Source: Sphingopyxis sp. FD7
Lineage (GTDB): Bacteria; Pseudomonadota; Alphaproteobacteria; Sphingomonadales; Sphingomonadaceae
Reading direction: 5' to 3'
NCBI RefSeq assembly: GCF_003609835.1
Contig: NZ_AP017898.1
Span: forward strand, 1-64,000
Length of the DNA stretch: 64,000 nucleotides
Below, piece by piece: positions 26,301-34,744 of the stretch. Positions within the stretch are counted from its first letter, which is position 1. Each line of letters begins with the position of its first letter. The translations under genes and the position numbers were made by a program. The notes under the pieces were generated by a model that did not search any database, was not told the DNA's origin, and saw only the letters and a program-made list of their open reading frames with translations.

Positions 26301-29201
26301 GATCAGGCGGCGGCGCGCGGTGATGATCTGGCGGCTGTAGAGCGCGACATCGACGCGCTGGCCGCGGATCGGCTTGCCGTCGAGATCGAGCGCGATGAAA
26401 TTGAGGCGGAGGTCATCGTCGCGCATCATCCAGCCGTCGGTCTTGAGCCCGAGCCGCACGGCGGAGGGATAAAGGGTGATGCGGCGGCTCGCCGTCAGCG
26501 TTTCGCCATTGGCATCTTCGTAATCCATTTCGGCGGCCATCATCGTCGGCTCGGTGATCGGCTGGTCGACGACGACGCTGGTGGTCGCGGTGCCGTCGGC
26601 GCCGAGCGTCAGCGGCACTGAGCGCGCGAGCGGCAGCTCGCCGCCCGGTTCCTCGCCGCTGTCGTCGAGCTGGACGACGCCTTCCTTGACCGGGCGGCCG
26701 TCGAAATCCCAGTCGCGATAATCCGCTGGCGGCGACCAGGCGGCGCGGAAACTGGTGCGCAGTTCAACGGGGATGCCGGGTGCGGGACCGCCCGACAAAT
26801 AGCCGACGAACAGGCTGAGCGGCACCGCGGCGGGGCGCACGAGCGAGCCCTTGGGGCCGGTGATCGCCGCCTTCATCGTCGGCAGGCGATATTCGTCGAC
26901 GCGCACGCTCTGGCCCGTCCAGATGCTCTTGTCCTCGCCATCCTTGTCCTTGGTGACGAAGACCAGTTCATAATCGCCCATCGGCGCGGATTGCGGGACG
27001 TTCCACACGCTCTCGCCGCTGCCGGTGGCTGTAATCGCGAAGGGCATTTCGAACTCGGTGTCCGATCCGCGGTGGACGAGGCGGAGCTTGCCCGCCATCG
27101 GTTCGGGGGTACGAAAGCCGAGGCCGACGGGGCGGCGCAGCACATGCTTCATATGCACCGTCTCGCCCGCCTTTACGAGCGCGCGGTCGAAGATGGTGTG
27201 GAGGATGTCCTCGCGCTCGGACCAGCCATAGGGGAGGTCGAAATCATAGGGGCGGATGCCGTCGCCCCAGTCGGTGAGGGTGAAGCTGAAATCGTCGCCG
27301 CTGCGCGCGCTGACCATCAGCGCATGGCCTTCGCTGTTCGCGGGATCGGCGTCCTTTTCGCAGCTCGAATAGGTTTCGGGCTGCGGCAGGCCCGAGGGAA
27401 AGGCGAGGCGGCCGGCCTTGTCGGCGGTGCCGCGCGCGAGCAGGCGGCCGGTGCAGCTGTCGGAAACGCGGATCTCGGCGCCTGCGACGGGCTTGCCGGT
27501 GGCGAGCGAGGTGACCCAGGCCAGCGAGCCGTCGCGGCCCCATTTGAAATGCACCGCCATGTCGGTGACGAGCGCGGCGGTCGCGACATAGCGCGTCGCC
27601 TTGCGGCCGAGCAGCGCGGCGCCAAGCTCGGGGCTGGCGACCTCGACGACATGGAATCCCTTTTCGGCGAGCGGGATGCCGATAACCTCGAATGCCTTGC
27701 CGCCCGCGGGCGGGGTGAGCTGCATATCGCGGCGTTCGCCACCCGCAGGCGCGCCGTCGAACACCGATCGGGTGCCGGTGTAGTTGACGGTGATCGCCTT
27801 GCCGCGCGCGTCCTTTTCCTCGCGATAGTCGCTGTCGTCGGCGTCCTCGACGCGGCGAAGCCAGCGCGCGACCGCGGCATCGTCGTCGCCGATGCGCAGC
27901 GTTGCGGCGGGCATTTTGAGATTCTTCTGGACGAGCGCGGCTTCGACGCCGCGTACGGTGACGGGCAGCACGCCGCCCTCGCTCGCCTCCAATATGCCGA
28001 ATTCGGCGGCGAATTTGACCAGCGGCGGGGTGCGGTCGATGTGGAATGTGAGCGGAAAGTTCGACGCGTTGAGCAGCGGTCGGCCGCTCTGGTCGGCGAC
28101 GCCCGCCGGCAGGATCAGCGTCGCGTCGACATTTTGCGGCAACGGCCCGGCGAAACGCACCTGCGTCAGATGCGGGTCGCCCCGGTCGTCGTCGTCGACC
28201 CTGGCGGCGATCGTCTTTCCATCGGCGGTGGTGAGCCTGGCCGCGAGCGCCGTGTCGCGTGCGACAGGCGCGGTGAAGCGCAGCACGACGTCCTTGATCG
28301 GGTTACAGCCCGCCTGCGGATTGACGCGGCTGCACGCCATTTTGGCGGTGAAGGCGGGGCGCACCTCATAATCGAAGCGCTGGTCGCGCCCGGCGGTGCG
28401 GCCGGGCACGCCTGCCTGGGCGATGCGCGCGTCCCAGACGAGCGCCATGTCGCGCCCCGGCGGCAGCGGGCGGCGGCATTTGACGGCGACGATGCGGCCC
28501 AGCGCAGCGTCGCGCTCGGCGCCGGCGGCGGGTAGGCGCTGCGGCAGTCCGGCGTCATAGGTGAAGGACTGGCGCGACCAGTTGGCGTCGCCGAGTCCGG
28601 TGAGGATGTCGGCTGCGGTCGCGCGCGGCAGCACGTCGAGCGGGATCTTCTCGCCGATGCCGTCGACGGCGCAATAGCCGTAGCGGCCGACCGAGGCGCG
28701 GTCGGCGGCGACGTTGGTGGCGACGAGGAAGACCTGCTCCTCCTCGATCCCGCCGCCGATCCCGCCCGCGAGCACGGCGCGCGCCGAGGGGCCGCCGGTG
28801 TCGATCGCAAAGCGGTCGTTGCCCGCGACCGCGACGCCGCGCGCGGTAACGAGGCCGCTCCGCAGCTCGACATGACAGCGAAGCCCGCCGGGGAGCGGCG
28901 CGTCGAACTCCAGCACCCAGGTGCGCGTGTCGACCCAGCGGGCGGTCGACGGGCGTTTGCAGTCGTTGGTTGCGGGGGCCGCCGCGCGGGGGTCGCCGAG
29001 CGCGACCATGTCTTCGGAAAAGCGCAAGGTGAAGCGGGTGATCGTGCCGTCGCCGGTGCCGCTGCTGCCCGGCGTCGCGAGGATGACCTGCGGAACGGTA
29101 TCGGCGGCGGTCGCGGCCATCGCGAGGCTGAGCGGGACTAGCAGCGCCAGCTTCGCCTTGCCGGCAAGGCGTTCTCCCAGCTCGCGCCAACCGATTTTCA
29201 T
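23364..29201 (-). CDS. Bacterial alpha-2-macroglobulin family protein
   Basis: 1945 residues, among the longest proteins here and larger than E. coli YfhM (about 1650). It has an N-terminal export signal (about 1-33, ...LSLAMAATAADT), many MG beta-sandwich domains, a bait-region candidate in the middle, and the thioester motif CFEQQTS near residue 1494 followed by the helical thioester domain. Bacterial macroglobulins trap proteases in the periplasm and work with PBP1C, whose gene follows. No lipobox cysteine is visible, so unlike many relatives it may be soluble periplasmic rather than a lipoprotein. Confidence 0.93.
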   Translation of the reverse strand: MKIGWRELGERLAGKAKLALLVPLSLAMAATAADTVPQVILATPGSSGTGDGTITRFTLRFSEDMVALGDPRAAAPATNDCKRPSTARWVDTRTWVLEFDAPLPGGLRCHVELRSGLVTARGVAVAGNDRFAIDTGGPSARAVLAGGIGGGIEEEQVFLVATNVAADRASVGRYGYCAVDGIGEKIPLDVLPRATAADILTGLGDANWSRQSFTYDAGLPQRLPAAGAERDAALGRIVAVKCRRPLPPGRDMALVWDARIAQAGVPGRTAGRDQRFDYEVRPAFTAKMACSRVNPQAGCNPIKDVVLRFTAPVARDTALAARLTTADGKTIAARVDDDDRGDPHLTQVRFAGPLPQNVDATLILPAGVADQSGRPLLNASNFPLTFHIDRTPPLVKFAAEFGILEASEGGVLPVTVRGVEAALVQKNLKMPAATLRIGDDDAAVARWLRRVEDADDSDYREEKDARGKAITVNYTGTRSVFDGAPAGGERRDMQLTPPAGGKAFEVIGIPLAEKGFHVVEVASPELGAALLGRKATRYVATAALVTDMAVHFKWGRDGSLAWVTSLATGKPVAGAEIRVSDSCTGRLLARGTADKAGRLAFPSGLPQPETYSSCEKDADPANSEGHALMVSARSGDDFSFTLTDWGDGIRPYDFDLPYGWSEREDILHTIFDRALVKAGETVHMKHVLRRPVGLGFRTPEPMAGKLRLVHRGSDTEFEMPFAITATGSGESVWNVPQSAPMGDYELVFVTKDKDGEDKSIWTGQSVRVDEYRLPTMKAAITGPKGSLVRPAAVPLSLFVGYLSGGPAPGIPVELRTSFRAAWSPPADYRDWDFDGRPVKEGVVQLDDSGEEPGGELPLARSVPLTLGADGTATTSVVVDQPITEPTMMAAEMDYEDANGETLTASRRITLYPSAVRLGLKTDGWMMRDDDLRLNFIALDLDGKPIRGQRVDVALYSRQIITARRRLIGGFYAYDNQMRTAKLSASCAATTDTLGRASCAMAPGVSGEVTVVATTRDADGNEARAVRSVWLAGDDEWWFGGDNGDRMDVIAEAPRYAAGDTARFQVRMPFREATALVTVEREGVLSSFVVPLKGTNPVVQVKLPATYAPDVYVSVMAVRGRVTGQESWFRKMKRAVGFKIENSEGAPPTALVDLAKPAYRIGIARIKVGWEGHQLGVKVKADKEKYAVRETAKVGIEVKAPGGKAPKNADVAFAAVDEALLQLAPNESWDILAAMMGDRTLDVLTSTAQMQVVGKRHYGRKALEPGGGGGDLSGLTREDFRPVLLWKGSVPLDAKGRASIDVPLSDNLSGFRLVAIATDGSQLFGTGETTVRTVQDLGVFAGLPELVRTGDAYDARFTLRNGTDKAMEVTATATIAPAIATAPPLTVTIPAGGAVPVSWAITAPDRAGPLSWTVEAATKDGKARDRLVFEQVVEPAVPVETWAASLFRVGPTTTLPIAIPAGALPGGYVDVALAGTLAPPLAGVRDYMAAYPYSCFEQQTSRAVALGDLGRWQALAGAMPTYLDDDGLLRYWPNERLTGSIELTAYVLGVTAANGFAIPEASRAKMVAALQAVVEGRLTRRGYGPWDIRPVRIAALAALARADASNARLVAAIDMAPAEMATGTLADWLVAIERTPGVRNAAALRTAAEAELRKRLVYEGTRLDLVDDARAPWWMMVSGDEMAIKALEAILGRKGWEDDAGKLMVGVAQRQRRGHWDTTPANAWGAVTVRRFAELYPASAITGVTTIGLAGNSASQSWPLPAEAPSPLRVALNAATMSLNHQGTGSPWATVSVKAAVPLKEPLNAGYRIKRSVSIVKAANKDRLTRGDVIKVRIEVVAAAGRTWVVISDPVAPGATIIGNLGGQSEMLGSQAGGSGAQPSYVERGKDSWRGYFGWMPAGAHTVEYVVRLNGSGRFTLPPTRVEAMYSPAIRGQWPNAPVTVANVGS

Positions 29202-29337
29202 CGCACCGTCTCCCCGCCTTGACCCGCGCCGCTATCCTGCTGGAAACAGGGGCGGCTGTCCACCCGCCGCCGCGTACCGGGAACGCTTAGCCGCGGTTCG
29301 GGAAAAGGCTGTGACCGCGATCATAGACAAACATGAT

Positions 29338-29365
29338 CGTCGCCCCTGCCTGCGCGGGGGCGATG
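29338..29365 (-). terminator. Hairpin downstream of hinT
   Basis: CGCCCC and GGGGCG pair across a loop in CGTCGCCCCTGCCTGCGCGG, directly after the HIT gene. No clear T-run follows. It resembles a single arm of the dispersed repeats and may serve as an mRNA end. Confidence 0.35.
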
Positions 29366-29367
29366 GG

Positions 29368-29745
29368 CTATCTGGCGAGCATCGGGCCGAGCGGGCGGCC
29401 GGCGAAGATATGGACGTGGAGGTGCGGCACCTCCTGATGGCTGTCGGGGCCGACATTGGCGAGCAGGCGGTAACCGGGGGCGACGAGCCCCGCGTCGCGC
29501 GCGACCTGGCCCACGGCGCGGACGAAGCCCGCGATCTCGGCGTCGCTGCCGCGCGCGGAGAAATCGTCCCAGCTGACATAGGCGCCCTTGGGGATCACGA
29601 GGATGTGCAGCGGCGCCTGCGGGTTGATGTCGTGGAAGGCGAGCGCATATTCGTCCTCGTACACGGTCTTCGCGGGCAGTTCGCCGCGCAGGATGCGCGC
29701 GAAGATGTTGCTGTCGTCATAGGGGAGGGTGGCGTCGATCGGCAT
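29368..29745 (-). CDS. HIT family (HinT-like) nucleotide hydrolase
   Basis: 125 residues with the histidine triad HLHVHIF at about 108-114, the defining motif of HIT hydrolases, preceded by INPQAPLHILVIPK. HinT-type enzymes cleave purine nucleoside phosphoramidates and aminoacyl-adenylates in the cytoplasm. The gene starts 9 bases after hisE, so both are probably on one transcript; this hisE-hinT order is common in alphaproteobacteria. Confidence 0.93.
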   Translation of the reverse strand: MPIDATLPYDDSNIFARILRGELPAKTVYEDEYALAFHDINPQAPLHILVIPKGAYVSWDDFSARGSDAEIAGFVRAVGQVARDAGLVAPGYRLLANVGPDSHQEVPHLHVHIFAGRPLGPMLAR

Positions 29746-29754
29746 GGGGCGCTC

Positions 29755-30087
29755 CTATGGCTGGCGGCTGGCTTTTTCGGCGTGGCCCGAAGTGCCGTGG
29801 CGGCGGTCGAGTTCGGCGGCGATGGCGTCCCAGGTCAGGCCGCGTTCGGCGAGCAGAATCGAGAGGTGGAAGACAAGGTCGCTCGCCTCGCCGACCAGCG
29901 CTGGATCGTCCTCGCTGACCGCGGCGATCACCGCCTCGACGGCTTCTTCGCCAAGTTTCTGCGCGATCTTGCCGCGACCTTTCGCGGCGAGGCTCGCGAC
30001 ATAGGAAAGCTCTGCCTCGCCCGCGGCGAGCCGGTCGTGGATGACCGCTTCGAGCCGTCCCAGCGTTTCGCCCATTGCCTTGCTCAT
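29755..30087 (-). CDS. hisE: Phosphoribosyl-ATP pyrophosphatase
   Basis: 110 residues of the MazG-like all-alpha HisE fold: YVASLAAKGRGKIAQKLGEE followed by AVEAVIAA and GEASDLVFHLSILL, with the E-E and E-x-x-D metal-binding acidic residues in place. It performs step two of histidine synthesis, PR-ATP to PR-AMP plus pyrophosphate. ATG 30087 follows AAAGGAG. No other his gene is in the window; the gene upstream is a divergent TonB receptor, so hisE-hinT is detached from the main his operon at least on this side. Confidence 0.93.
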   Translation of the reverse strand: MSKAMGETLGRLEAVIHDRLAAGEAELSYVASLAAKGRGKIAQKLGEEAVEAVIAAVSEDDPALVGEASDLVFHLSILLAERGLTWDAIAAELDRRHGTSGHAEKASRQP

Positions 30088-30251
30088 CGCGCCGCTCCTT
30101 TCGGCGCCGTGCCTACCCCCGCTGCGCCATGCGGGCAAGCGCACAGCGCGCGTCAGAACTTTATCGCCGCGTAAACCATATCGAAACCGCTCGCGCCTAG
30201 GTTCGCGAACGCCGGGGGGCGTCATCAACTTTCCAGAGTCGGAACCGGACC

Positions 30252-33200
30252 ATGAGATCGGGCCTCAACCCCCAGCTGTTTTTCGCCGCGACGGCGTCGA
30301 CCATCGCGCTGATCGCATCGCCCGCCACCGCGCAGAGCCAGGACGACGACGCGATCGTCGTCACCGGGTCGCGGATCGCGAAGAGCGAGTTCACCAGCGC
30401 CGATCCGATCCAGATCATCGACCCCGAAGCCGCAAAGCAGCAAGGGCAGGTCGAGCTGGTCGGCGTGCTGCGATCCGCGCCTGCCGCGCAGGGGTCGATC
30501 CAGATCAGCTCCGCAATCTCGAACCGTTTTGTCGCCAATGGCGGCAATGACGTGCAGTCGCTGTCGCTGCGCGGCCTTGGCGCCGAACGCACGCTGGTGC
30601 TCATCAACGGCCGCCGCGCAGGGCCCGCGGGGATTCGCGGCGCGGTCGCGCCCTTCGACCTCAATGTGCTGCCGCTGTCGGTGGTCCGGCAGGTCGAGCT
30701 GCTCAAGACCGGTGCCTCGTCGATCTATGGGTCGGATGCGGTGGCCGGGGTGGTCAATATATTGACCCGCGACGACCTGAACGGCTTTGAAGGCGGGGGT
30801 TTTTCGTCGGTCACCGAGCATGGCGGCGGCGAAAGCCATGGCGCCGACGCAAGCTTTGGCAAGACGTTCGGCCGTGGCCATTTTTTTGCGACGGTCGATG
30901 TCTTCCGCCAGCAGAATCTGACGCGCCGCGACCGCGATTTCCTTTTCTGTTCGGAGGAATATCTGAAGCGCGAAGCCGATGGCAGCCGCGCCGACATCGT
31001 CGATTTCCGCACCGGGCAGCCCGCGTGCAGCAGCGCGCTGGGCAACGCCATCGTGTTCGCCGATTTTTCGGGCGTCGACCAAAATGGCTTTCCGACCTTT
31101 GGCCCCGGGCTGATCGCGCCGAACGGGCGGGCGATTTTTGCCGGCCAATATGGCGCCGAGTTCGCTGCCGTCGGCATCCCGATCAATGCCTATAATCCGA
31201 TCGGCGTATTCGGCCCCACCGATTTCTTCGGGGTCAATTTCGACGGGCCTTCGACGGGAGCGCTCAACCAGTTCGAGCCGGCCGAACAGGATATGGATGT
31301 GTTTTCGTCCGTCAGCCGGGTGAGCGTCTTTGCCGATGGCGCATATGAGGTGAGCGATGGCGTCACCGCCTATGGCGAGTTTCTGTTCAGCAACCGCAAG
31401 TCGCACAATAATGGGTTTCAACGGATCGAGCTCGACCAGTTCACCGGCGCGTCCTTCCTGCCGATGTTTCTGTGCGATCCGACGCAGTTCAATTGCGATC
31501 CCGGCGACCCCGGCGATCCGCTCAACGCCGAGTTCGGCGGCAACATCATCCTGCGCCCGCGGGTGATCGTGACGTCGCAGAGCGAGGCCGACGTCGATTA
31601 TTATCGCGGCGTGCTGGGGTTGCGCGGCGACCTTGGCGCGGGGTGGAAGTGGGATGTCCACGGCCAGCACAGCCGCTCGGACGCGGGCTATACGCAGGAT
31701 GTCCTCTATCGGGACGCGCTGGCGTCGCAGACCTTGCGCACGCGCTCGTGCGTCGGGACGGTGACCGCGATCCGCGGCGCGGACTGCATCGACATCGACT
31801 TTACCGATCCGCGCGTGCTCCGCGGCGACCTCACGGCGGAGGAACGCGCCTTCCTGACGGGGCGCGAGACGGGGCGGACCTTGTTCGAGCAAAGCTCGGC
31901 CGAGGCGCTGCTGACGGGCAAGCTGTTCGACCTGCCCGCCGGTCCGGTGGGTGCGGCGTTCGGTGCGACGATCCGCCGCGACGAAATCAATGACACGCCG
32001 GGCGACGCGACGCGCGCGGGCAATGTCGCCAACTTCACCACTTCGGGAATCACCGCGGGGCGCACCGTGTCGAAGGAGGTTTTCGGCGAGGTCGAACTGC
32101 CGCTGCTCGAAGGCGTGCCGATGATCGAGCGGCTGACGCTGTCGGGCGCGGCGCGCTACACGCATGTCGAGGCGACGCGCCGCGACGGCGTGTCCGACCG
32201 CTTCAGCGACACGACGTGGAAGGTCGGCGCCGACTGGGCGGTGACCGGCTGGCTGCGCCTGCGCGGCACCTGGGGCACCTCGTTCCGCGCGCCCGCCCTG
32301 TTCGAGCTGTTCCTTGAGGATCAGACGGGTTTCCTCGGCCAGGCCGCGATCGACCCGTGCATCCAGACCGCGGCGCGGCTGGCGGCGGGGGCGATCAGCC
32401 AGCGCGTCTTCGACAATTGCGCGGCCGACGGCATCGCGCCCGACTATGCCGGGGGGATCGGCCCCGCGACGATCGTGTCGGGGGGCGGCATCGGCCGGCT
32501 GAAGCCTGAAAGCTCGACCGCAAAGACGGTCTCGCTCATCCTGACCCCCGATGTGTCGGGGGCGCTGTGGGGCGGGCTGCGCACGCGGCTGGCTGTCGAT
32601 TATTTCGACATCAAGGTTCGGCAAGAGATCACCTTGCTGGGCGCGGGCAATATCCTGTCGGGCTGTTATGATTCGGAACTTTTCCCCGACGAGCCGCTGT
32701 GCGCGTTGTTTACGCGGGCGACCGCTGGCCCCGACGCGCAGAGCGTCGCGTCGGTCACCGACCGCTATGTCAATATCAGCCGCCAGCGGAATCGCGGCGT
32801 CGACCTGTCGCTCGCCCTCGATCAGGATCTGGGCAGGCTGGGCTCGCTGGCGTTCCGCGCGCAGATGACGTGGCAGGTCGAGGACAAGGTCGCGCTGTTC
32901 CCCGGCACGACCATCGACGACAATGGCACGATCGGCAATCCGAAATGGGTCGGCGATTTCACGCTCGGCTGGACGAAGGACCAATGGACGCTTTTCTATG
33001 GCCTCGACGTCACCGGCGCGGCGTCGAACAGGGCGGAACTGCTGCGTGCGCAGGGCGGCGATCCGTGCCGCACGTCGAGCTTCCGCCCCGGCGGGCGCTT
33101 CTGCCCCGATGTGAGCGTGCCCGCGACCTTCTATCATTCGCTTTCGCTGAGCCGCGATGTCGCCGAGCGGTTCCGCATCACGCTGGGGATCGCCAACCTG

Positions 33201-33335
33201 TTCGACACCCCGCCGCCGCGGGTGTCGACCGTGGTGACCGCAACGCCGCCGGTGATCGGTCAGGCGCCAGCGTTCGGGACGCAATATGATTATCTGGGGC
33301 GGCGGATGTTCCTGAACGTGCGGGGACGGTTGTAG
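30252..33335 (+). CDS. TonB-dependent outer-membrane receptor
   Basis: 1027 residues: signal peptide (about 1-28, ...SPATAQ), a DAIVVTGSRI segment that serves as the TonB-box region in sphingomonad receptors, a plug domain (about 45-170; VQSLSLRGLGAERTLVLING, SSIYGSDAVAGVVNI), then a 22-strand beta-barrel ending in the aromatic-type C-terminus ...FLNVRGRL. It imports a large or scarce nutrient such as a siderophore, glycan or vitamin; the ligand is not evident and no degradation genes are adjacent. It diverges from hisE across a 164-bp promoter region. Confidence 0.93.
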   Translation: MRSGLNPQLFFAATASTIALIASPATAQSQDDDAIVVTGSRIAKSEFTSADPIQIIDPEAAKQQGQVELVGVLRSAPAAQGSIQISSAISNRFVANGGNDVQSLSLRGLGAERTLVLINGRRAGPAGIRGAVAPFDLNVLPLSVVRQVELLKTGASSIYGSDAVAGVVNILTRDDLNGFEGGGFSSVTEHGGGESHGADASFGKTFGRGHFFATVDVFRQQNLTRRDRDFLFCSEEYLKREADGSRADIVDFRTGQPACSSALGNAIVFADFSGVDQNGFPTFGPGLIAPNGRAIFAGQYGAEFAAVGIPINAYNPIGVFGPTDFFGVNFDGPSTGALNQFEPAEQDMDVFSSVSRVSVFADGAYEVSDGVTAYGEFLFSNRKSHNNGFQRIELDQFTGASFLPMFLCDPTQFNCDPGDPGDPLNAEFGGNIILRPRVIVTSQSEADVDYYRGVLGLRGDLGAGWKWDVHGQHSRSDAGYTQDVLYRDALASQTLRTRSCVGTVTAIRGADCIDIDFTDPRVLRGDLTAEERAFLTGRETGRTLFEQSSAEALLTGKLFDLPAGPVGAAFGATIRRDEINDTPGDATRAGNVANFTTSGITAGRTVSKEVFGEVELPLLEGVPMIERLTLSGAARYTHVEATRRDGVSDRFSDTTWKVGADWAVTGWLRLRGTWGTSFRAPALFELFLEDQTGFLGQAAIDPCIQTAARLAAGAISQRVFDNCAADGIAPDYAGGIGPATIVSGGGIGRLKPESSTAKTVSLILTPDVSGALWGGLRTRLAVDYFDIKVRQEITLLGAGNILSGCYDSELFPDEPLCALFTRATAGPDAQSVASVTDRYVNISRQRNRGVDLSLALDQDLGRLGSLAFRAQMTWQVEDKVALFPGTTIDDNGTIGNPKWVGDFTLGWTKDQWTLFYGLDVTGAASNRAELLRAQGGDPCRTSSFRPGGRFCPDVSVPATFYHSLSLSRDVAERFRITLGIANLFDTPPPRVSTVVTATPPVIGQAPAFGTQYDYLGRRMFLNVRGRL

Positions 33336-33442
33336 CAAGGGCGAAACTTCGGGGGGAGGGTGACGGGATAGAGGTCCGCCTCCGACCGCGGCCGGTCGTT
33401 CTGCGTACCGGCGATGATGGTCCGTCGCGAACCGGCCAGACC

Positions 33443-33922
33443 TTACCCCGCTCCGCCCCCCGCAAATGGCAGGATGGCCCGATAGGCCTCGATCCCCGGT
33501 GCGCCGCCGACGACCGCGCCCTCGGTCAGCAGCCAGTAATGGCGCACAATCTCCGCCTGCTGTTCGAGGCCATAGCGGGTGAGCGGCCAGCCGGGTTTCA
33601 GGGTGTAGCTGTAGGTTGCGAACGGGTGGCGCATCAGCACCAGATACCAGCGGCCGCGTGTCTGCGCCTGCCACACATGCGTCATTTCGTGGATGAACAG
33701 CCCTTTGAGTCGCTGCGATGCGACGCTGAAATCGTCGCAGTAAAGGTCGCCGTGCGGGTTGAAATGCAGGTGGCCCATCGGCGCCATGACGATGTGGCGC
33801 GGCTGGAAGAAAGCCCATTTATGATGGTTCACGCGCACGCGGTCATAGGCGATCGCGTCACCGAACACGCGGCGCGCGAGCGCAATTTCGCCGGTCGTCA
33901 GAGGTCGGGAGGAGCGCGACAT
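33443..33922 (-). CDS. vgr-related HExxH metalloprotease-like protein
   Basis: 159 residues beginning with PLTTGEIALARRVFGDAI and containing IHEMTHVWQ, an HExxH zinc motif at about 78-86. Close relatives in sphingomonads are annotated as vgr-related proteins, although nothing here indicates a type VI secretion system. No signal peptide is seen. The ATG at 33922 follows GGGGA. A family F repeat starts nine bases upstream of the gene. A peptidase role is inferred only from the zinc motif. Confidence 0.75.
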   Translation of the reverse strand: MSRSSRPLTTGEIALARRVFGDAIAYDRVRVNHHKWAFFQPRHIVMAPMGHLHFNPHGDLYCDDFSVASQRLKGLFIHEMTHVWQAQTRGRWYLVLMRHPFATYSYTLKPGWPLTRYGLEQQAEIVRHYWLLTEGAVVGGAPGIEAYRAILPFAGGGAG

Positions 33923-33930
33923 CAAATCCC

Positions 33931-34026
33931 CGTCATTGCGAGCGAAGCGAAGCAATCTCCAGCCGTCGGCCATGATTGACGACCGCGCACTGGAGATTGC
34001 TTCGTCGCTTCGCTCCTCGCAATGAC
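33931..34026 (+). repeat. Paired palindromic repeat family F
   Basis: CGTCATTGCGAGCGAAGCGA at the left and the inverted TCGCTTCGCTCCTCGCAATG at the right, with inner pair GCAATCTCCAG/CTGGAGATTGC, make a long cruciform-type element between the HExxH gene and the copper chaperone gene. One copy seen in the window. Confidence 0.85.
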
Positions 34027-34048
34027 AGCATCGGGATGCAGCATGATC

Positions 34049-34579
34049 CTACTTCGTGGCCGCGTCCGGCGTCGCCTTTTCGTCGCCATGCCCCATCGCA
34101 TCATGATCCATCGCCGCTTCGCCGCCCGCGGCGCCCTCGGCGGGCTTGATCACCATGTCGAACAGGATGCGTTCATTATTGTTGTTGGTGAAGACGAACG
34201 CCATCGGCAGCTTGCCCGCGCGCACCGCGGCGCCGTTGATGCCCCAGATCATCAGATGCTTGCCGCCCTGTTTGAAGACGAGTTCGCCCTTCGCGGGCAC
34301 CAGCGCGCGGTCGAGCGGCTTCATCACCATCATTCCGTTTTCGCGCACGCTTTCGTGCATCTCGACCCGCTGCGCGAGGTCGGCGGTCACCGCGACCAGT
34401 TCGACGTCGCGCGGGCCGCCCTCGACGCGGAAATAGCCGACCGCGGGGCGATCGGGCGTCGCCCCCATCACGACATGGCCGCTGACGACATTGAGCTGCT
34501 GACCCGCGCCCAGATTTTCGCCGCAGCCCGTCAGGCTGAGCGAGACGGCGGCAAGGGTGGCAAGAGCGAAGGGTTTCAT
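34049..34579 (-). CDS. Periplasmic copper chaperone PCu(A)C (lipoprotein)
   Basis: 176 residues. The N-terminus MKPFALATLAAVSLSLTGCG has a lipobox LTGC, so the protein is probably a lipoprotein. The DUF461/PCu(A)C core follows with the copper ligands spaced as expected: RVEMHE (His), a run of methionines in NGMMVMKPL, and GGKHLMIW (H-x-M). A His/Met/Asp-rich tail (AAMDHDAMGHGDE) may bind extra metal. Such proteins deliver Cu(I) to cytochrome oxidase. The gene diverges from dnaK; its own ribosome-binding site is weak. Confidence 0.9.
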   Translation of the reverse strand: MKPFALATLAAVSLSLTGCGENLGAGQQLNVVSGHVVMGATPDRPAVGYFRVEGGPRDVELVAVTADLAQRVEMHESVRENGMMVMKPLDRALVPAKGELVFKQGGKHLMIWGINGAAVRAGKLPMAFVFTNNNNERILFDMVIKPAEGAAGGEAAMDHDAMGHGDEKATPDAATK

Positions 34580-34637
34580 TTCGGGAGGACTCCGTAAAAG
34601 CGCGACATTTTCGTATCCCCGATAAGCCTTCAAAGCC

Positions 34638-34665
34638 CTTGTGCCAAGGATTAGCGCACCTATAT
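34638..34665 (+). promoter_or_regulatory. Sigma-32 (heat-shock) promoter of dnaKJ
   Basis: CTTG at 34638-34641 and CCTATAT at 34659-34665 are separated by 17 bases, matching the alphaproteobacterial RpoH consensus CTTG-N17-CYTAT. It gives a leader of about 73 bases before dnaK. Confidence 0.75.
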
Positions 34666-34744
34666 CGCGCCCATGAACCCCCAAGGGACTCCACTGACGG
34701 CGTGCCTTTTCAGGGCGCCGAAGAAGCAACAAGGACGAGTATAA

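Noticed and set aside
23502-26621. 1039-codon open frame antisense to the macroglobulin gene
   Set aside because: Arg/Gly/Asp-rich composition with no recognisable motif; a GC-driven shadow of the opposite strand.
30225-33818. 1197-codon open frame antisense to the TonB receptor
   Set aside because: No motifs, Arg/Ala-rich, and fully explained by codon position bias of the receptor gene.
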